10,032 bases of DNA from Nitrososphaerales archaeon (GTDB lineage: Archaea; Thermoproteota; Nitrososphaeria; Nitrososphaerales; UBA57). Position numbers and translations under genes: made by a program. Where the stretch lies: assembly GCA_022449325.1 (NCBI GenBank), contig JAKUSK010000027.1:1-10032 (forward strand). The letters are read 5' to 3'. A model generated the notes under the pieces. The model made no database searches. It saw nothing but the letters and a program-made list of their open reading frames with translations, and was not told the DNA's origin. Positions 6,797-10,032 of the stretch are shown one piece after another (positions within the stretch are counted from its first letter, which is position 1; every line of letters begins with the position of its first letter).

Positions 6797-7882
6797 ATGA
6801 TTCGTACTGTAATTCTTGGCGTAGGGAATTCAGCTAGTGCATTTGTTCAGGGTCTTGCTTATTATAAAAACCTAGAAAAAAACAATCAGCAAACTAACGA
6901 AAATGGACTTTGGCACCCATTAGTAGGTAATTATAAAATATCTGATATTGAATTAGTTGGAGCTTATGACATTGAAAAAAACAAATTAGGTGGTATTGAT
7001 CTTCATAAAAGTATATTTTCACCTTCAAATAAATTAGAAAAATTCATTGATTTGGATAGTTCTGGTGTTATTGTTGAACCTGGACTTCTTTCCGATGCTC
7101 GTATGAATGAAAACCTTCAATCTTCCATAGAATGGTCTAAAGACAAGGGTTTTGATCCTTTTTTAGAAGATGATTTTCGAAATTCTCTAAAAAACAAGAA
7201 TCCCGATGTTGTGATCAATCTTATCTCATCTGGTTTACATAAAAGTTCTGAAAAATACGCTGAAATAGCCTGCAGTATAGGTTCTAATTTTATCAATGCT
7301 TCACCAACAAGTATTGCAACTAATCCACAATTTGTAAAAATTTTCAATGATAAAAAATTGATAGTTATAGGAGATGATCTTATGAGTCAATTCGGCGGTA
7401 CTGCTTTTCACAAGGGAATTATGAATCTTATGCACGAACGAGGAATAAGAATCAATAAGAGTTATCAGCTAGACGTTGGCGGAGGAATTGAAACTAATAA
7501 TACTGTTGACGAAGATTTACGTGCTTTAAAACGAAATGTTAAATCAAATACTATTGAATCTGAATTGCCATATGATGTCCAGACCGTTTCTGGAACTACT
7601 GATTTTGTTGATTTTATGGGCAATTCTCGTACTAACTACTTCTGGATTGAAGGTGATTCATTCCTTGGTTCAAAGGTTCGATTTGATATATACTTGCGTA
7701 GTACCGATGGACCAAATGCTGGTGGTTTATTATTAGACCTTGTTAGAGGAATTCAATATTCTCATGATTTAAAAGAATCTGGAACTGTTGATGAATTATC
7801 TAATTTCGGTTTTAAATCAACAATTACTAAAAATGATTTAAGACAATCGTATAAGAATTTCTCACAAAAATATATCTTATAA
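6797..7882 (+). CDS. ino1: Inositol-3-phosphate synthase family protein
   Basis: The family converts glucose-6-phosphate to inositol-3-phosphate (1L numbering) using NAD, supplying inositol for archaetidylinositol-type lipids or solutes; cytoplasmic. The 361 residues are in the archaeal size range. Visible features are an N-terminal dinucleotide-binding loop GVGNSASAFVQGL (8-20), NLISSGLHKSSEKYAEIA (141-158), NASPTS (167-172), GDDLMSQFGGT (192-202), DVGGG (226-230) and DGPNAGG (304-310). By eye K245, K249 and K293 line up with the conserved lysines of yeast and Archaeoglobus enzymes. One oddity is M196 where characterised members have lysine (GDDxKSQ); the usual GGN is also GGG here. Family is clear; activity on the usual substrate is likely but not certain. 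It is the second gene of a two-gene unit. Confidence 0.9.
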   Translation: MIRTVILGVGNSASAFVQGLAYYKNLEKNNQQTNENGLWHPLVGNYKISDIELVGAYDIEKNKLGGIDLHKSIFSPSNKLEKFIDLDSSGVIVEPGLLSDARMNENLQSSIEWSKDKGFDPFLEDDFRNSLKNKNPDVVINLISSGLHKSSEKYAEIACSIGSNFINASPTSIATNPQFVKIFNDKKLIVIGDDLMSQFGGTAFHKGIMNLMHERGIRINKSYQLDVGGGIETNNTVDEDLRALKRNVKSNTIESELPYDVQTVSGTTDFVDFMGNSRTNYFWIEGDSFLGSKVRFDIYLRSTDGPNAGGLLLDLVRGIQYSHDLKESGTVDELSNFGFKSTITKNDLRQSYKNFSQKYIL

Positions 7883-7888
7883 AAAAAA
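7881..7888 (-). terminator. Oligo-T terminator of tRNA-Asn
   Basis: On the minus strand a run of eight Ts starts 8 nt after the tRNA-Asn 3' end. On the plus strand the same bases include the last two of the inositol-phosphate synthase stop codon, so the convergent units are packed with no spare sequence. Confidence 0.55.
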
Positions 7889-7896
7889 TAATTGAG

Positions 7897-7984
7897 CGCC
7901 GTCGACAGGATTTTCATATATAATCTTGAACCTGCGGCCAGCTGATTAACAGTCAGCTGCTCTACCACGCTGAGCTACGACGGC
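7897..7984 (-). tRNA. tRNA-Asn (anticodon GUU) with a T-loop intron
   Basis: On the minus strand the acceptor GCCGTCG pairs with CGACGGC (G73 at 7897). The D-arm is GCTC/GAGC. The anticodon stem is GCTGA/TCAGC with loop CTGTTAA (anticodon at 7948-7950). The T-stem is GCAGG/CCTGT with one G-U pair. The T-loop is 21 nt instead of 7, because a 14-nt intron interrupts it; splicing restores TTCAAGT. No CCA is encoded. A TATA-like ATATAAAG lies at about 8016-8023, so a short 5' leader is likely. Confidence 0.95.
7911..7924 (-). other. 14-nt intron in tRNA-Asn at position 59/60
   Basis: Exon TTCA and intron TGAA form a perfect 4-bp central helix, flanked by 3-nt bulges AGA and AAT next to the T-stem. 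Cutting after the second base of each bulge, as the archaeal splicing endonuclease does, removes ATTATATATGAAAA and leaves a standard 7-base T-loop. The outer intron helix is absent, so this is a relaxed motif. Both bulges and helix fit, which makes these boundaries the most secure in the window. Confidence 0.85.
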
Positions 7985-8052
7985 TAACGACACTCAAGAT
8001 ACGAACGATACAATTCTTTATATCAATTTCTTTTATTTTATCATCATTCTCT

Positions 8053-8076
8053 TTTGAGAACTTAAATCTTCTCAAA
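8053..8076. repeat. 8-bp inverted repeat between two tRNA genes
   Basis: TTTGAGAA and TTCTCAAA are perfect complements around an 8-nt loop. The repeat lies downstream of the CAU tRNA and upstream of the tRNA-Asn promoter, both on the minus strand. It could be part of a terminator or processing structure, or an operator. No T-run follows immediately in either direction, so an intrinsic terminator is not well supported. Confidence 0.4.
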
Positions 8077-8150
8077 TCACTTGATAATTTTTAAATAAAT
8101 CTCAATTTTATATGTGGGCCCGGTGGGCTTCGATCCCACGACAAACCGAT

Positions 8151-8161
8151 ATCTCCGTATA
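8151..8161 (-). other. 11-nt intron in the CAU tRNA, anticodon loop 37/38
   Basis: The insert TATACGGAGAT lies between A37 and A38, and its removal gives the normal 7-base loop CTCATAA. Loop CTC pairs with intron GAG as a central helix. The fourth pair expected from a strict bulge-helix-bulge is A-G, so the motif is relaxed. This is very short for a tRNA intron. Confidence 0.75.
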
Positions 8162-8176
8162 TATGAGTCGGTCACT

Positions 8177-8191
8177 TTTGGCGAAATCATT
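8177..8191 (-). other. 15-nt intron in the CAU tRNA, D-arm 22/23
   Basis: Exon TTGGT pairs with intron GCCAA, placing 3-nt bulges AGA and AAA at the cut sites. Splicing AATGATTTCGCCAAA restores the D-stem ACTC/GAGT. A cut one base later (23/24) gives the same product but a worse central helix. Confidence 0.75.
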
Positions 8192-8253
8192 CTACCAAGC
8201 TGAGTTACGGGCCCCTTTAATTTTATTGTTAGTCTTGTTTTTAGGTTTATTTG

Positions 8254-8262
8254 TTATATTTA
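8254..8262 (+). promoter_or_regulatory. Possible TATA element of the dapA-dapB operon
   Basis: TTATATTTA would put transcription start near 8285, giving a leader of about 35-40 nt before the TTG start of dapA. The divergent CAU tRNA must also have its promoter in 8215-8270, and the region is AT-rich throughout, so the assignment is tentative. Confidence 0.25.
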
Positions 8263-8322
8263 TTTTACGCACGTTTCCGCAGTACTTAACTCGAAGTATT
8301 ACTTAATATCAATGATAAAAAA

Positions 8323-9354
8323 TTGTTCAAAGGATGTTATACTGCTCTCATAACTCCATTTGCTGATGATTATAAAGTTGATTATGAAGGACTTGCCCAA
8401 CTTGTTGAATTCCAAATATCACAAGGTGTTTCTGGCATTCTTGTTGCGGGAACTACTGGAGAAAGTCCAACGTTATCTTGGTCTGAACACGAGAATATAA
8501 TTAAAACTGCTTATGATATTGCAGGAGAACGTACTACTATAATTGCTGGAACTGGAAGCAATAATACTGATGAATGTCTAAAAGTTACTCAATTCGCTTA
8601 TGATTTAGGCATAAAAAATATCTTACTTATTGATCCTTATTATAATGGACCTAGTTCACTAGAAATTCGTAAAGAATATCTGGAAATTATTGCAAATAAA
8701 TTTCCTTCTGTAACAGTTATTCCTTATATTATCCCTGGACGTACTGGAACTCAATTATTGCCACAAGACCTTGCTCTTTCTTATAAAAATTACCCAAATA
8801 TCAATACTGTTAAAGAAGCAACTGGAGATTTTGATAACGCTCAACTTACTAGAAAATTATGCGGCAAAGATTTTTGTATTCTGTCTGGAGATGATGATAA
8901 AACTGTGCAATTAATCCAAAACGCTGATATAAAATCTACTGGTGTAATATCTGTGGCATCAAATTTAGTTCCTGACGCAATTACTAAATTGGTCCTAAAA
9001 ACTATTGAAAATAATTCTGATTATCTAAATTTAGAGAAAAATGCTTCTCCCCTATTCAAATTAGTAGGAGTTCAAACAACTGAATCGACTGATATGGGCA
9101 ATGTAATTGTAAAATCACGTAATCCTGTACCTACAAAAACACTTATGCGAATCCTTGGTCTACCTTCTGGTCCCTCTCGGCAACCTCTTGGATTAGTTAC
9201 TCGTCAAGCTTTAGATTTTATACTTGAACAATCTAAGTTAGTCTATGAAAATAGCAATTTATTCAAGCCTGCCGAAGACTTTTTTGACATCGATTTTCAG
9301 GAAAGATTATACTCTGATAAATACATAACTGGGTTGTATTATGAATCGTACTAA
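8323..9354 (+). CDS. dapA: 4-hydroxy-tetrahydrodipicolinate synthase
   Basis: Condenses pyruvate with aspartate semialdehyde, the first committed step of diaminopimelate/lysine synthesis; cytoplasmic TIM-barrel lyase. The 343-residue protein shows GTTGESPT (43-50), PYYNGP (105-110), catalytic Y135 and R140 in PYIIPGRTG, the Schiff-base lysine K164 in NTVKEATG, and GVIS (207-210). The start is a TTG: the frame is open only from 8290 and has no ATG or GTG there, and TTG gives the standard N-terminus MFKG.YTALITPF. An out-of-frame ATG at 8312 opens a 13-codon frame overlapping the start. The C-terminus extends about 45 residues past the usual 290-300 and overlaps dapB by 14 bp. All key residues are present. 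A homologous aldolase of other specificity is possible, but the dapB neighbour argues for DapA. Confidence 0.92.
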   Translation: MFKGCYTALITPFADDYKVDYEGLAQLVEFQISQGVSGILVAGTTGESPTLSWSEHENIIKTAYDIAGERTTIIAGTGSNNTDECLKVTQFAYDLGIKNILLIDPYYNGPSSLEIRKEYLEIIANKFPSVTVIPYIIPGRTGTQLLPQDLALSYKNYPNINTVKEATGDFDNAQLTRKLCGKDFCILSGDDDKTVQLIQNADIKSTGVISVASNLVPDAITKLVLKTIENNSDYLNLEKNASPLFKLVGVQTTESTDMGNVIVKSRNPVPTKTLMRILGLPSGPSRQPLGLVTRQALDFILEQSKLVYENSNLFKPAEDFFDIDFQERLYSDKYITGLYYESY

Positions 9355-10032
9355 ACTTTGTATTGTTGGCGCTTGTGGAAGACTAGGTAAATCTATCATC
9401 CAAGAAAGTGTTGATAATTTTGAGATAGTTGGAGCAGTAGAACATTCAAGTAGTAATTTTCTTGATAAATCATTAGAAGATCTTGGTATAATTGATTCTG
9501 ATATTAAAATTACTAGTTCTTCCAATCTATCTTCTGCTATTTCAAATGCCGATGTTGTTATATCTGCTACAATTCCTGATTCTGAAATTATTAATGCGCC
9601 TGTCTATGTTCAAAATAATAAAAAAATTATAATTGGAACAACGGGTTTTTCCGACAAACAATATTCTCAGTTAGTCTCAATTCTTGACAAAAAAATCCCT
9701 TCTATAATAACTTCAAATTTTTCGATTGGTATGAATTTTCTCTTTTATATTTCGGAATTAGTTGGAAAGCTTTCTGACGAATTCGAAATTAGTATAAATG
9801 AAAAACATCATTCTCAAAAAATTGATTCTCCGAGTGGTACTGCATTATCAATTGCTAAAATCATTTCTGAATCTAAAGGATATGAAAATCTTGTTTTTGA
9901 TCGCAGTAAGCATGGAAAACGTAATAAATCTGAATTGGAAGTTACATCTGAAAGATTAGGAGGAACTCCCGGAATACACGAAATTAGCATTGCAGGTCAA
10001 CATGAAATTCTCAGATTTGAACATATAGCATT
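9341..10032 (+). CDS. dapB: 4-hydroxy-tetrahydrodipicolinate reductase, 3' end cut by window edge
   Basis: Reduces the DapA product with NAD(P)H, the second step of the diaminopimelate/lysine route. I translated 230 codons from the ATG at 9341; the stop lies outside the window. Motifs in order are the nucleotide-binding GACGRLG near residue 10, GTTGF near 101, SNFSIGMN near 125, the catalytic EKHHSQKIDSPSGTA near 152-166 (paired histidines, lysine and DSPSGT), and GGTPGIHEI near 208. Nothing needed for catalysis is missing from the visible part. The start overlaps the end of dapA by 14 bp with no clear Shine-Dalgarno, so translational coupling is likely. The operon probably continues to the right. 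Confidence 0.95.
   Translation, partial: MNRTKLCIVGACGRLGKSIIQESVDNFEIVGAVEHSSSNFLDKSLEDLGIIDSDIKITSSSNLSSAISNADVVISATIPDSEIINAPVYVQNNKKIIIGTTGFSDKQYSQLVSILDKKIPSIITSNFSIGMNFLFYISELVGKLSDEFEISINEKHHSQKIDSPSGTALSIAKIISESKGYENLVFDRSKHGKRNKSELEVTSERLGGTPGIHEISIAGQHEILRFEHIA

Larger units (their letters stand above)
8115..8214 (-). tRNA. tRNA with anticodon CAU (Ile2 or elongator Met) carrying two introns
   Basis: On the minus strand the acceptor GGGCCCG pairs perfectly with CGGGCCC (A73 at 8115). The T-arm is GTGGG/CCCAC with an odd loop ATCGAAG (A54, G60). The anticodon stem ACCGA/TCGGT encloses CTCAT-A (anticodon at 8163-8165), an 11-nt insert, then A38. The unspliced D-stem ACTC/GAAT has a C-A mismatch, and a 15-nt insert follows G22. 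Removing it gives ACTC/GAGT, a perfect stem, and G26 next to the anticodon stem. It is not an initiator, since the GGG/CCC anticodon stem is missing. The acceptor resembles archaeal tRNA-Ile more than elongator Met, so an agmatidine-modified Ile2 is favoured but unproven. No CCA is encoded. Confidence 0.9.

Noticed and set aside
8031..8060. C/D-box sRNA suggested by a minus-strand ATGATGA-like C box
   Set aside because: No CTGA D box lies at a suitable distance, so the signature is incomplete.
8115..8214. CAU tRNA called as the initiator because of A54
   Set aside because: The anticodon stem is ACCGA/TCGGT rather than the GGG/CCC run typical of initiators.
8112..8306. 64-codon plus-strand reading frame upstream of dapA
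   Set aside because: Its first half is the reverse complement of a well-supported tRNA gene, so coding is very unlikely.

Overview
The window looks archaeal. The evidence is intron-containing tRNA genes with introns in the anticodon loop, T-loop and D-arm, TATA elements about 20-30 bp upstream of several genes, a genome-encoded CCA on only one of four tRNAs, and an archaeal-type gene set. Low GC, dense packing, non-canonical tRNA introns and an extracytoplasmic Vgb-like propeller protein best fit a marine-type Nitrososphaerota (Thaumarchaeota, Nitrosopumilus-like). That placement is inference; no rRNA or ammonia-oxidation gene is present to confirm it.

Left part (1-4729, minus strand). This is a ribonucleotide-reductase region. 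It holds a class II (B12-dependent) reductase, nrdJ, cut by the left edge, and upstream of it a 692-residue protein joining a winged-helix DNA-binding domain, a diverged ATP-cone and a class III reductase (NrdD)-like body. The second protein has no cysteine before its C-terminal zinc ribbon and ends before the glycyl-radical loop, so it cannot be a radical enzyme. A 16-bp near-perfect palindrome lies between the nrdJ TATA element and start codon. Together these suggest a nucleotide-sensing regulator evolved from a reductase. This is the most interesting object in the window.

Middle (4841-6545). A plain tRNA-Pro(UGG) converges on a minus-strand, membrane-anchored seven-bladed Vgb/NHL-type beta-propeller protein with a C-terminal Ig-like domain. 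Divergent from that gene is tRNA-Leu(UAA), interrupted by a 31-nt intron and ending in an encoded CCA.

Right part (6590-10032). A two-gene unit encodes a small two-helix membrane protein and an inositol-3-phosphate synthase homologue, which fits supply of inositol for archaeal phospholipid head groups. Two minus-strand tRNAs follow: Asn(GUU) with a 14-nt T-loop intron, and a CAU tRNA (Ile2 or elongator Met) with two tiny introns in the D-arm and anticodon loop. Then a plus-strand dapA-dapB pair overlaps by 14 bp (dapB cut by the right edge), the first two committed steps of the diaminopimelate/lysine route.
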